A DNA stretch of 49,822 nucleotides, taken from Eubacterium sp. CAG:180 (GTDB lineage Bacteria; Bacillota; Clostridia; Oscillospirales; Acutalibacteraceae). Position 1 is the stretch's first letter; each line of letters starts with the position of its first letter. Both the position numbers and the translations under genes were made by a program. Location of the stretch: contig HF993122.1 in assembly GCA_000432435.1 (NCBI GenBank), positions 105,957-155,778 on the forward strand. The letters are read 5' to 3'. Shown one piece after another: positions 9,108-16,420 of the stretch. Under the pieces are notes generated by a model, which was not told the DNA's origin, ran no database searches, and saw nothing but the letters and a program-made list of their open reading frames with translations.

Positions 9108-9286
9108 TAATTACTACTCCCTTCACTTTGGGAATAATGAGTATGATTACATGGTAGTTCTCTATTTAAATAATTGCAAGTCATATTCAATTTCTTTTGT
9201 AATTCTATTTTTAATACTTCAGTTATTGTTTCATTTAAAGATTTTCCATCTTCTTTAAACTTTAAATTAACTTTGTATTTAACCAT
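9107..9286 (-). CDS. Small charged protein coupled to the recombinase
   Basis: A 59-residue protein, MVKYKVNLKFKEDGKSLNET then a helical stretch (ITEVLKIELQKK), ending in a polar tail with one Cys-His cluster (CNHTHYSQSEG). ATG 9286 is used because GGAGG lies upstream; a TTG at 9304 would be part of that site. Its stop overlaps the recombinase start by one base, so it is probably translated at a linked rate. Small proteins beside serine recombinases can act as directionality factors, but I recognise no family here and that role is inference. Confidence 0.65.
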   Translation of the reverse strand: MVKYKVNLKFKEDGKSLNETITEVLKIELQKKLNMTCNYLNRELPCNHTHYSQSEGSSN

Positions 9287-9386
9287 AGAGTTTAATACCT
9301 CCAATAAATTCTATGGTTTTAAATTTTGTTTTAGTAATATTATTTGGTATGCCTATAACATACCTAACAATATTACTTGCTATCAT
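9279..9386 (-). CDS. 35-residue ORF upstream of the coupled genes
   Basis: ATG 9386 follows a good GGAGG site and opens a 35-codon frame beginning MIASNIVRYVIGIPNNITKT. Its stop (9279-9281) lies just inside the next gene, so the two overlap by eight bases. The arrangement looks like a small coding gene or a leader peptide that controls the recombinase by coupling. There is no recognised domain. Confidence 0.4.
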   Translation of the reverse strand: MIASNIVRYVIGIPNNITKTKFKTIEFIGGIKLYG

Positions 9387-9400
9387 AAACCTCCATTAAA

Positions 9401-9603
9401 TTAAAAATTATTATCTCCATATTCTTCACCTAACCCTTTCATTTTTATAAACTTATTTATTTCTTTCTTGTATCTATCATATCTATATATCCGATTTCTA
9501 GTAGTTCTACCATTAATTTAGTTATGGAAATATTATAGAATTTTGAAAGTAATTTAATTCGTTCAAATAACTACACAGGTAAATATAAATTAAATCTTCT
9601 CAT
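9401..9603 (-). pseudogene. Broken ribbon-helix-helix (CopG/Arc-type) regulator
   Basis: AAGGAGATGATGTAT precedes ATG 9603. The frame reads MRRFNLYLPV, then TAG at 9571-9573, then LFERIKLLSKFYNISITKLM and VELLEIGYI, a good match to the beta strand and two helices of ribbon-helix-helix DNA-binding proteins. A frameshift near 9480 is then needed to reach the tail INKFIKMKGLGEEYGDNNF before the stop at 9401-9403. The protein was probably the element's transcription regulator and is now lost, which may leave the recombinase unregulated. A two-event sequencing error is less likely. Confidence 0.75.
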
Positions 9604-9895
9604 ATACATCATCTCCTTCGCATGATGCATGTTACCTCTACAAAAAAAGAAGAGTCAAGTCTTTGACTATAGAAAGTTTTGTCTAACATCCTAAAAAACA
9701 TTGATGATTAATCAAATTATGTAACAGCAGGATAAGATGTTTGCACAACAACACCAATTAATCCCTTATTTCATAAGGAATTGGTATGTGCAAATCTTAT
9801 TTTGCACTTGCAAAATTCATCCTACTTCGTAGGTTGATATAAAGGATGAAATAAAGGGTTTATATTGTTATTTCAATATTTCAAGAAACAAAAAA
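9604..9895. other. Gene-free stretch with nested hairpins inside the element
   Basis: No coding frame is seen. Between 9732 and 9850 there are stacked inverted repeats. ATAAGAT and TTTGCACA (9732-9747) pair with TGTGCAAATCTTAT (9787-9800), enclosing ACCAATT/AATTGGT and CCTTAT-TTC-ATAAGG. Then come TTTTGC-ACTT-GCAAAA (9800-9815) and TTCAT-CCTAC-TTC-GTAGG closed by ATGAA (9816-9850). ATGAAATAAAGGG at 9846-9858 can also pair with CCCTTATTTCAT at 9763-9774, so two alternative folds are possible. This may be a regulatory leader, a non-coding RNA or protein-binding DNA. Confidence 0.6.
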
Positions 9896-9937
9896 ATCAT
9901 CCTAAATTCTAATTTTCATTAAAATTTATAGGATGAT
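9896..9937 (-). terminator. Terminator of the HNH gene
   Basis: ATCATCCTA (9896-9904) pairs with TAGGATGAT (9929-9937). An A-run on the left becomes a T-run for minus-strand transcripts, and a T-run on the right serves the other direction. The hairpin starts only a few bases past the HNH stop codon at 9946-9948. Confidence 0.7.
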
Positions 9938-9945
9938 AAGTTTTT

Positions 9946-11205
9946 TTAATTTATTTTTTCATATAATTTGGAATATAAAATAAAAGGTTCATGCCAATCT
10001 TTATAATATCTCATAATAACATCTCTAGATGGTAGACCTAATTTAACTAAATCTTTAGCAACTTTTGGTATAGAATTCCCACCTTTTATGTAAGCAAGAA
10101 TAATATCATCAATTTCTTGTTTTGTAAATTTTGCTTTTTTCTTTTTCTTAATTACTATATTATATTTTTCACAAAACAAATCAAAAGTACCAAAATTTTT
10201 ATAAATAACACTTTCAGATACTGGAAACACATCTAATAAATCTTTTCTCGTATTAAATATTCTATCTCTTGCCTGAAATAGTTCTTCAACATATTTGTCA
10301 ATATCAGAAATAGTTATTAATTCATTTTTTTTAGAAATTTGAGAACCAACAAGTTTTTGGAAATTTTCCATAGTTCCAAAATATTTATATATTACTCTTG
10401 CAGTTGGTAAATTATTTTTTAAAGTCAAATCTTTTAAAGTTATTTTTCCATTTTTTTGTACAAATCTTTTTGCTTCATCTATTACCTTTTCTTTAGTCCA
10501 TTGATTTCTAATTTTTAAATTAAACAAATTATTTTTAAGTTCATTTAAACCTTCATATTCTGGATAGTATTTAATAATACATGGATAAGAAGGTAAACCA
10601 TTACAAGTTTTTAAATCCTTTTGAAAAATATCACCATGAATTTTCACATAATTTTCTAACGCTTCTTTTATTGTCTCTCTATTCCACACGATTTGTTTTA
10701 AATTAAATTCTTGTTTCAAAGAAGAAAAATCTCCATAATATTTATAAACATATTTAATAGGTGGCAAATTATTGTATACTCTATTAAAATCAACCTTTGT
10801 TATATTTCCTTTATCAGCAATAAAAGAAGAAACCATTATATCAAATTTTTCTTTAGTCATTTCCTCTAACTCAATGTTTATATTATTTAAACTATCATTT
10901 TCCTTTTTGATATTAAGTCCGTCTTCGTCAATAATATTACCTTCTAAAAATTTCTTTGCTTTTTCATCTAAAAGGAAATCAGCAAGTTCTTTATCATTTT
11001 TCTTCAAATTGCAATCAGAACATAAAATTTGACAATTTGTTTTTATTGATTTACCACCTTTAGCATAAGCCTCTATATGATCAAAATGACATTCATTTAT
11101 GGATTTTAACTCTTTACCACAAATTTCACAACATATTCTACCATTATTTTTTTCCAGATTATCTCTTACCACTGAAAATTTAATAGAATCAGTAAAATCT
11201 CTCAT
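9946..11205 (-). CDS. HNH endonuclease with five helical repeats
   Basis: A 419-residue predicted DNA-cutting enzyme. The N-terminal HNH domain has zinc pairs Cys26-x-x-Cys29 and Cys62-x-x-Cys65 and the catalytic-type HFDHI (Asp42, His43) before YAKGG. From about residue 115 to the end there are five ~55-residue repeats, each with a helix, a central LP, and an aromatic turn such as VIYKYFGT, resembling the homing-endonuclease-associated HNH repeat. The repeats probably read DNA sequence. Start ATG 11205 follows GAGGTG. As the first gene of the element, it may cut an empty target, help transfer, or defend the element. Its codon use is as A+T-rich as the recombinase. Confidence 0.85.
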   Translation of the reverse strand: MRDFTDSIKFSVVRDNLEKNNGRICCEICGKELKSINECHFDHIEAYAKGGKSIKTNCQILCSDCNLKKNDKELADFLLDEKAKKFLEGNIIDEDGLNIKKENDSLNNINIELEEMTKEKFDIMVSSFIADKGNITKVDFNRVYNNLPPIKYVYKYYGDFSSLKQEFNLKQIVWNRETIKEALENYVKIHGDIFQKDLKTCNGLPSYPCIIKYYPEYEGLNELKNNLFNLKIRNQWTKEKVIDEAKRFVQKNGKITLKDLTLKNNLPTARVIYKYFGTMENFQKLVGSQISKKNELITISDIDKYVEELFQARDRIFNTRKDLLDVFPVSESVIYKNFGTFDLFCEKYNIVIKKKKKAKFTKQEIDDIILAYIKGGNSIPKVAKDLVKLGLPSRDVIMRYYKDWHEPFILYSKLYEKIN

Positions 11206-11312
11206 AACTACACCTCACACATATCAAATACATTATACACTATTTTAGGTGTTTTTTCAATCATGTTATTAATCACTACCTTAAACTTGATAAAAGCGTT
11301 GTTGATAAATAA

Positions 11313-11341
11313 AAAGTATAAAACAAACTATCTTATACTTT
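11313..11341. repeat. Inverted repeat near the right end of the element
   Basis: AAAGTATAA (11313-11321) pairs with TTATACTTT (11333-11341) around an 11-base centre, 25 bases inside the right junction. It could be a recombinase or accessory-factor site or a weak terminator. The 140 bases between the HNH start and the junction hold no other gene. Confidence 0.5.
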
Positions 11342-11345
11342 AATA

Positions 11346-12128
11346 TTACTCATTATTCCCCATAAAAAGCGTGTCGCCGCGCTTTACCGTATATCTTATG
11401 GCATCGGGCGACTTTGTGGGCGTAACTTCGTTTGCGCCGTTTAAAAATACCGACGAAGTAAACCTGTCGAGATCAACATTGCCGTAAATCCCCGGAATTT
11501 CGCCGCGGTCGCTGTACTGAAATCCCGCATAGCTCTGCCAAATATTGCTTGTAACATACGGTTCTTCCGCGTCATAATCGGCAACCCAGAGCGGAAACTG
11601 CGCAAAATTCCAGTCCCAGGTTTCCGAGGCGTTGTATGCGTCGGTGTAAAGAATCGGCACTATTCCCGTAAGCTCTCGGAGCTTTTGCATAAATGCGAGC
11701 CCCACAATATTTATGCCGTTTTTCCCGAGACTGCCGAATTCCTCAAAATCCATGGCAGGTCTTGCAGCAAAGGCTTTTCTGCTTATAAGCTCGGCAAAGC
11801 GCGTTGCCTGCAAATATGCCTGCTCGGTATTTCGTGCGGTCACAAAATAGTACGCGCCGCATTTAAGACCGGCCTTTGTCGCGTTGGTGTAATTTTCCTC
11901 GAATTTCGGGTCGGTTACGGAAAAACCGTATCCCGCTCTTATATATACAACTTCGATTCCGCTGCTTTTAACCTGTTCAAAATCTATATCTCCCTGATAA
12001 ACGCTGACGTCTATTCCCGAAAAAACCTCGTCGGTGTCGGCGGAAATTGCCGAAACATGCAGCACAGATGCCGAAATCGCAACAAGGAGCATTAAAAGAA
12101 AAGATAGTATTCGTTTTGCCCGCTTCAT
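11346..12128 (-). CDS. GH25 lysozyme, truncated 5' part of the interrupted gene
   Basis: A secreted muramidase that would cut peptidoglycan. A signal peptide covers about residues 1-28 (basic start, LLMLLVAISASVLHVSA). The GH25 domain spans about 35-230, with FSGIDVSVYQG (Asp40), RAGYG and the catalytic pair Asp127/Glu129 in AMDFEEF, then LWVADY. After YTVKRGDTL, the start of LysM 1, translation enters the insertion, adds FMGNNE and stops at 11346. The catalytic domain is complete, so this may yield an active enzyme without wall anchoring. The host reading frame resumes at 7533. The symbol is left blank because GH25 enzymes here have no settled name. Confidence 0.88.
   Translation of the reverse strand: MKRAKRILSFLLMLLVAISASVLHVSAISADTDEVFSGIDVSVYQGDIDFEQVKSSGIEVVYIRAGYGFSVTDPKFEENYTNATKAGLKCGAYYFVTARNTEQAYLQATRFAELISRKAFAARPAMDFEEFGSLGKNGINIVGLAFMQKLRELTGIVPILYTDAYNASETWDWNFAQFPLWVADYDAEEPYVTSNIWQSYAGFQYSDRGEIPGIYGNVDLDRFTSSVFLNGANEVTPTKSPDAIRYTVKRGDTLFMGNNE
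11366..11378. repeat. Right junction core (attR-like)
   Basis: The second AAAGCGTGTCGCC, with element sequence on its left (TTCCCCATAA) and host LysM sequence on its right (GCGCTTTACCGT). The element flank TTCCCCATA partly resembles the host flank ATCCCCC, suggesting that the circular form carried a site similar to the lysozyme gene. Confidence 0.85.
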
Positions 12129-12289
12129 AAAAAAATCACAGCCTTTCCGGTGTTTAAAGCCTCAATGCATTATATTTTAAATAGCACGCGAGTGTGACTT
12201 TGCTTGCCTGCCGTAAGGGCGATACCCTTGAAAAGCCACGGTATCGGCGATAAAATAACGCTGAAATAAAGAATTCGGAAGCGAGAAAA

Positions 12290-12604
12290 ATGAAACTTGC
12301 GATTTTGTATCAACAAAGCGAACCGCCTGCAAAAGACGGCACAAAGGAGCTTGTTAAAATAAAAGAGGATTGTGTTGCCGCGTCACAGGCTTTAAAAATA
12401 AAAGGGCTTGTACGCATCGACTGCCGCGAGGATAAAAACGGTGTGTTTAAAATATTTGATTTTAACGCGAAGCCGAATATCACCGGCGGTGTTCGTCCGC
12501 ACAGAAAAAATCAGAATTGCCTCACCATGATAGCGGCGCGTGCCGCAGGACTTACGTACCGCGACCTGCTTTTGAAAATGCTCGGAACCGCCTGGACCGT
12601 GTAA
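12290..12604 (+). pseudogene. C-terminal fragment of an ATP-grasp (D-Ala-D-Ala ligase-like) enzyme
   Basis: A 104-codon frame resembles only the last third of ATP-grasp ligases: KIKGLVRIDCRE, then FKIFDFNAKPNITG (the Asn and acidic positions that hold Mg-ATP) and a final helix. The N-terminal and central ATP-binding domains, about 200 residues, are absent, and the first residues (MKLAILYQQSEPP) do not supply them. It is best read as a remnant; no strong ribosome binding site is seen. Confidence 0.6.
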
Positions 12605-12647
12605 GCCGAAACGCCACCGTTTTATGCACCGCCGGGGTGCGCCGAAT

Positions 12648-12677
12648 AAAAAAGCACTCAGCCTTACGCTGAATGCT
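12648..12677 (-). terminator. Orphan minus-strand terminator
   Basis: AGCACTCAGC (12653-12662) pairs with GCTGAATGCT (12668-12677), with an A-rich run to the left that is a T-run on the minus strand. No intact minus-strand gene ends here, so the terminator probably outlived its gene. The stretch 12605-12885 holds no supportable coding region. Confidence 0.55.
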
Positions 12678-12885
12678 GCCGCCTCATTCGTCAAACCGTT
12701 TCTGTCGCATGCAACCGCTGCGATTATGAGCTTGGGATGGTTCGTATCGAAATCCATGCACCGAAAAATTCCCTTTTTCATGTTGCTTATCCTTTACATC
12801 AAAAGAATACCGATTTTCAACCCGCTGTATGCACGGTCTCATGATAGCAAGCGGTATGCCCCGTTTTTGTCCCACGCCTGCTTGT

Positions 12886-13344
12886 AAAATCAAGGAGAGT
12901 CTGATAGAATTAAAAAGGATGACCAACAGCAAGACCGGAGAATTGGAGGAGAGCTACATCCTTTCGGATTTTTACCTCAGCCGGGAATTCACCGATGGGG
13001 AGCTGCGGCTGCTGATTGACAGCTTGCTGTTTTCTCGGCACATTCCGTACAGCCGGTGCGGGAACTGGTGAAAAAGCACGTTTAATATGTATTACGGCGG
13101 CAACTGCCGGGCGGTGTTCCGGGTCTGTTGGGCGTTGATCGGCGATGTGATCGACCTGTTCGGCAAGGATGTGGCGTTTTCTGACGAAACAGAGGAATCG
13201 GTGACCGTTTTGGTCTACGCCAACGAGATATCCGCCGCCCACTTCACCCAGAGCTTCGCCCCGGATGTGACGGTACTGGAACCGAAAAAGCTGCGGGAAA
13301 ATGTAAAAACCCAGCTGCAACAAGCACTGGAAAAATATCAATAA
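12886..13344 (+). pseudogene. Decayed WYL-domain transcription regulator (YafY/DeoR type)
   Basis: Two pieces of one family appear in a row. The first (MTNSKTGELEESYILSDFYL, then FTDGELRLLIDSLLFSRHIP) is the segment between the HTH and WYL domains. A frameshift near 13050 leads to CRELVKKHV and a stop. The second (13087-13344) contains LIGDVIDLFGKDVAFSDETE and VTVLEPKKLRENVKTQLQQA, the C-terminal end of such regulators. The HTH domain and the WYL core between the pieces are missing, so it cannot work as a regulator. It likely once controlled a defence or mobile-element gene, since this family often does. Confidence 0.7.
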
Positions 13345-13362
13345 TGGGAGGAAATGTAAAAA

Positions 13363-14007
13363 ATGAATGATCTTGAAAGAAAATGCCATAATTTCATTTT
13401 ACAGTGCTATTTTGGCGATATGGAGAACCCAATTGATGCCGCAATTGATCGTGCTTATGTAGATATGGCATCCCACACGCTGAAAGGATTTGCAGAGCAT
13501 CAATATCAAGAAAAATGGGAACTTCGGTTTGAGGCATCATCAAAAATAAAAAAAGCGTTGGACCTTCTTGACGCAGAAAGCGATTATACCAGTTGGCATT
13601 GCGAGCTATGTGGGAAATTGCAGAAAGTCTATACCGAAAAGAGACTGTCTTATGGTCAAGCGCAGAAATGGATAAATATGACCACAAAGTATCTGCAAGT
13701 CTTTGCTGTTATTTTTAAGAGCATAGATGATGACGAAGGTTTGAGCAAAATCCCGGAGTTCTTCTGGAATGCCGCTAATATTAAAAAACTCCATATACCG
13801 TTGGATAGATATATCATGGAAGCGTATAATATCGGCAGCTTTGGGCCGTGGAGTAAACTGAACGACAAGCAGTACGCAGAATGCTGCGCCCGAACAGGTG
13901 GGAAGACGCTGGAAGATGAACTCGCTGACTGGGGAGAAATTGCAAAGAAGCACCGTGCGGATAACCACAAGAGTTACGCATATTTTGTTGAGAACAAAAA
14001 GAAATAA
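13363..14007 (+). CDS. Hypothetical protein, 214 residues
   Basis: Intact frame with a good GGGAGGAAAT site before ATG 13363. The protein is soluble, rich in helices and charged residues, with no signal peptide or membrane segment. Visible features are a Cys-x-x-Cys in HCELCGKL near residue 80, several tryptophans, and a basic C-terminus. I do not recognise the family. It follows the WYL remnant by 18 bases. The frame is undamaged, unlike its neighbours, so it may still be used. Confidence 0.65.
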   Translation: MNDLERKCHNFILQCYFGDMENPIDAAIDRAYVDMASHTLKGFAEHQYQEKWELRFEASSKIKKALDLLDAESDYTSWHCELCGKLQKVYTEKRLSYGQAQKWINMTTKYLQVFAVIFKSIDDDEGLSKIPEFFWNAANIKKLHIPLDRYIMEAYNIGSFGPWSKLNDKQYAECCARTGGKTLEDELADWGEIAKKHRADNHKSYAYFVENKKK

Positions 14008-14099
14008 GATGGCCATATTAGGACATCGGGAATTCTTTTCCCGGTGCCCTCTTTTTATCTCATCTGCTTTGATAGACTCTCTGTCAGGAGGCGAGACAA

Positions 14100-15044
14100 A
14101 TGAACGATGAACCGAAAAAAGAAATCCTATCCCTGTTGGAGTCCCCGGAGCTGCGGGAGTACCTGATGGCACCGCCGGAGAAGCTCAACTGCACGCAGTA
14201 TGCCGAGATCATCTGCGGTGCACCGGTGAGCCTGTACCGGAAGCGGGAGCTGCTGCTCCGGCTGAAGGCGGAAGTATCCGAAGAAGAGAGACATGACGTG
14301 GAGGAAATGCTGTATGCTTTGGATACGGCACGAAAACCGCTGGAAAGCGCAGAACTTCCCGGCATCCGGTTCATCGTGGAGCTCCTTGGATATAATGAGA
14401 AAGAGCGCAGCGTAGACACGCTGGACGGGCCGTTCGCCGTGCGGAGTCTGGCGGAGGCGCAGCAGTCCATCCGTGCCTATCGCGCTGAATACGACGATAA
14501 CTGGACAACGCAGTTCTGGACCATGGAGCTGTATGACTGGAATGCAAAACCACTCTCAGATGGGTTTCCCATTGCGGTACGCACCTACATTCTTTCGCCG
14601 GAGGGAGAGCCGCAGTATTTTATACAGCGGCCGAAAATGCCGGGTATCAATCCCCGCTGTGCACGGGCTTTTGGCGGCAACGATCTCATCCTTCCCACGC
14701 CATATAAGCCGGGGGATATTCTGCGCATCGACTGCCGTCCCTACACACCGCTGCCGTTTTACTGCCTGCTGATTCAGGTGCGCAGTGGCTGCTGCGGTCT
14801 GTGGTGTTTGTTTCCCAATTTGAATGGCAGCATTGGTCAGGGTGCCTTGCTGCACGGGCACTACTATGCCACGGAATATCGGTTTGATTTCTATCGCCTG
14901 ATTTCTCCGCTGTACCGGGCGGAGCTGTTCACCGGTGAGCTGCCGGAGAATTGCAGCTTCATGAAGCTGCTTTCGGAAAAAATCCATGCAGACCCCGGCT
15001 ACGGCGATAAAGTCGACGAGGTGCTTTGTGATTTGAAGCTGTGA
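14100..15044 (+). CDS. Hypothetical protein, 314 residues
   Basis: Intact frame starting at ATG 14100 behind CAGGAGGCGAGACAA. The N-terminal third is acidic and helical (EPKKEILSLLESPELREYLM); the rest is beta-rich with FPIAVRTYIL, YKPGDILRIDCRPYTPLPFY and CCGLWCLFP. There is no signal peptide or membrane segment. The YKPGDIL phrase recalls small barrel proteins, but I cannot assign a family. It sits among gene remnants and could be cargo of the old mobile region. Confidence 0.65.
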   Translation: MNDEPKKEILSLLESPELREYLMAPPEKLNCTQYAEIICGAPVSLYRKRELLLRLKAEVSEEERHDVEEMLYALDTARKPLESAELPGIRFIVELLGYNEKERSVDTLDGPFAVRSLAEAQQSIRAYRAEYDDNWTTQFWTMELYDWNAKPLSDGFPIAVRTYILSPEGEPQYFIQRPKMPGINPRCARAFGGNDLILPTPYKPGDILRIDCRPYTPLPFYCLLIQVRSGCCGLWCLFPNLNGSIGQGALLHGHYYATEYRFDFYRLISPLYRAELFTGELPENCSFMKLLSEKIHADPGYGDKVDEVLCDLKL

Positions 15045-15053
15045 AACGAGGGA

Positions 15054-15281
15054 TAGCGAAAGGACCGGCAGCTCGATATCGCGGTTGCCCTTTAGGTAGT
15101 TGCTGACCGGCCGCAAAAGGCGCTGGGTGCCGCTGAGGGGCTTGAGGTAATACTCCGGCTCCCAATAATTGCAAAAGGGAAAATCGCCGCAATACAAATA
15201 GGTGATTGTGTCTTGTAATGACATCCCCATGGTATAACCTCTTGCCATGGTGTCACCGCAGCACAAGACATCTCCGTTCAC
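15054..15281 (-). pseudogene. Possible remnant of a minus-strand hypothetical gene
   Basis: The minus strand is open from 15281 and begins MNGDVLCCGDTMARGYTMGM, then GDFPFCNYWEPEYYLKPLSG and YLKGNRDIELPVLSLSL. The sequence looks protein-like rather than random, with a cysteine pattern and an aromatic-rich stretch. The frame then runs antisense through the previous gene, so its real end is unclear. It lies 33 bases after the phosphatase-like gene on the same strand and may have been its partner. No family recognised. Confidence 0.3.
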
Positions 15282-15314
15282 ATTCAGGCAGCACGCATCC
15301 CCAATGTCATATAG

Positions 15315-15872
15315 TCAATCCAATACTTGCCTACTTTGTATACTTTTTTCAGTCTCCGCTGTGTCTCCTGCCGTCTGCCGTAGCCCATATCCATCACCGT
15401 CCCTGCGAAGCATTTCCGCATCCAGCGCCGCTTTCAGCTTGTTGTAAACCAGTTGGTTGGGGTAGTAACGGTAATTCGCAAAAATCTCGATGCCCTCCCC
15501 ATAAAAATGTTCCCGAATTGCTGCGGCACAGGCGGCGCTGCGGCTTTGCCCATACTCGCACTGACAGACAATGTTCCCTCCGTTCTCCATGGCGTCATAA
15601 ATGAATGCGGCAAGAGCGGGCGCTTCCGGAAAATAAGTGTCGTAGGAAAGGCCGTATTCCTCCAGAATTTCAAGGTCGATGTCATGTAGAGGCACATAAA
15701 ATACATCCGGAGGCATTCCACTATAATCCGGCGGCTGGGATACCTGCCCGGTTCGCTTGGATGGGGGATCATAGAAGCTGATGACGAACGTGTTGCGCGG
15801 AAATCCGTCCTGCAGCAGCTTTTCGGCAGCAGAGCGGGATAAAATATATGCCGGCTGATGTTTATCTTTCAT
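15315..15872 (-). CDS. Dual-specificity/tyrosine phosphatase-like protein
   Basis: A 185-residue cytoplasmic protein. Near residue 105 it has CEYGQSR, the Cys-x5-Arg loop of cysteine phosphatases (Cys105, Arg111), preceded by the strand GGNIVCQ and followed by the helix SAACAAAIREHF. Asp64 or a nearby acidic residue in PLHDIDLE could be the general acid. It would remove phosphate from a protein or small molecule; the substrate is unknown. Start ATG 15872 is chosen for AAGGGAGT upstream; the longer frame adds Cys/Pro-rich residues not typical of the family. Such standalone genes are common in accessory regions of gut Clostridia. Confidence 0.6.
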   Translation of the reverse strand: MKDKHQPAYILSRSAAEKLLQDGFPRNTFVISFYDPPSKRTGQVSQPPDYSGMPPDVFYVPLHDIDLEILEEYGLSYDTYFPEAPALAAFIYDAMENGGNIVCQCEYGQSRSAACAAAIREHFYGEGIEIFANYRYYPNQLVYNKLKAALDAEMLRRDGDGYGLRQTAGDTAETEKSIQSRQVLD

Positions 15873-15985
15873 GATATGTTGTTCACTCCCTTCTGCAAAA
15901 AGAATACCCCATGACATGGGACAAAAACGGGAGATGTCATGAGGTAATATCGATACGAAATAAAGAGAAGGGATGTGCATACAGG

Positions 15986-16420
15986 ATGGATCACAGCAAT
16001 ACGGATGCCGGGACACGGGTAGAACTGCACTGCCATACGAAGCTTGGCAGTGTCGGAGCCGTCAACAGTGCGGCAGAAATTATAAAAGCGGCCATAGAAG
16101 AAGCTATGTCCGCCGTGGCCATCACCGACATTGGTGTTGCCTATGCTTTTCCGGAGGCAGCGGAGGCCTGCAAATCGCTGTGGAGCGCAACAGCCAAGGA
16201 GTGCCGGGCAACCGGAATAGATCCGGGCGCTGAACAGGACTTTTTCAAGGTCATCTATGGGATGGAGACTTGTCTCCTGCGCCCCACGCCGGAATCCCGG
16301 GATTAAGGGCGGATATTCTATCGTTCTTCTGGTGCAAAACGAAATCGGAAAACGGAATCTCTATCATTTGATCACCGATTGCAGCGGCGCGCCGCTTCGC
16401 CCCAACAAGCACCGCTCATA
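15986..16420 (+). pseudogene. PHP-domain fragment of a PolC-type DNA polymerase III
   Basis: The frame from ATG 15986 reads RVELHCHTKLGSVGAVNSAA, then SAVAITDIGVAYAFPEAAEA and KVIYGMETCL, matching the PHP domain of PolC (usually VELHLHTKMS, AITDHGV, YGVE). The usual His after AITD is Ile here. A frameshift near 16306 leads to VLLVQNEIGKRNLYHLITDC, the next conserved PolC segment. Polymerase and exonuclease parts are absent. This is a dead fragment, presumably of a duplicated or imported polC. Confidence 0.65.

Larger units (their letters stand above)
7521..11378. mobile_element. 3.85-kb serine recombinase/HNH element inserted in a lysozyme gene
   Basis: The insert is visibly A+T-rich against moderate-GC flanks and all its genes lie on the minus strand. 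In order of transcription it holds an HNH endonuclease, a hairpin-rich gap, a broken ribbon-helix-helix gene, a 35-codon ORF, a 59-residue protein and a large serine recombinase. AAAGCGTGTCGCC is present at both edges (7521-7533 and 11366-11378). Deleting one copy plus the insert joins GGC-GAC-ACG-CTT to TGG-GGG-ATT and restores the LysM motif GDTLWGI in frame. There are no conjugation, capsid or cargo genes. It resembles sigK intervening elements or a minimal integrative element; which is unknown. Confidence 0.85.

Noticed and set aside
9604..9945. Group I intron in the element
   Set aside because: No convincing P-Q-R-S core is seen, and the ends of the insert match recombination, not splicing.
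9604..11205. HEARO/omega-RNA system: an HNH protein beside a structured non-coding region
   Set aside because: The protein has no RuvC domain or bridge helix typical of IsrB/IscB, and the recombinase already explains mobility. The hairpins do not match the HEARO layout that I know.
12605..12885. Small ORFs on both strands, including one beginning MHRRGAPNKKAL
   Set aside because: No ribosome binding site, no family features, and overlap with a terminator hairpin.
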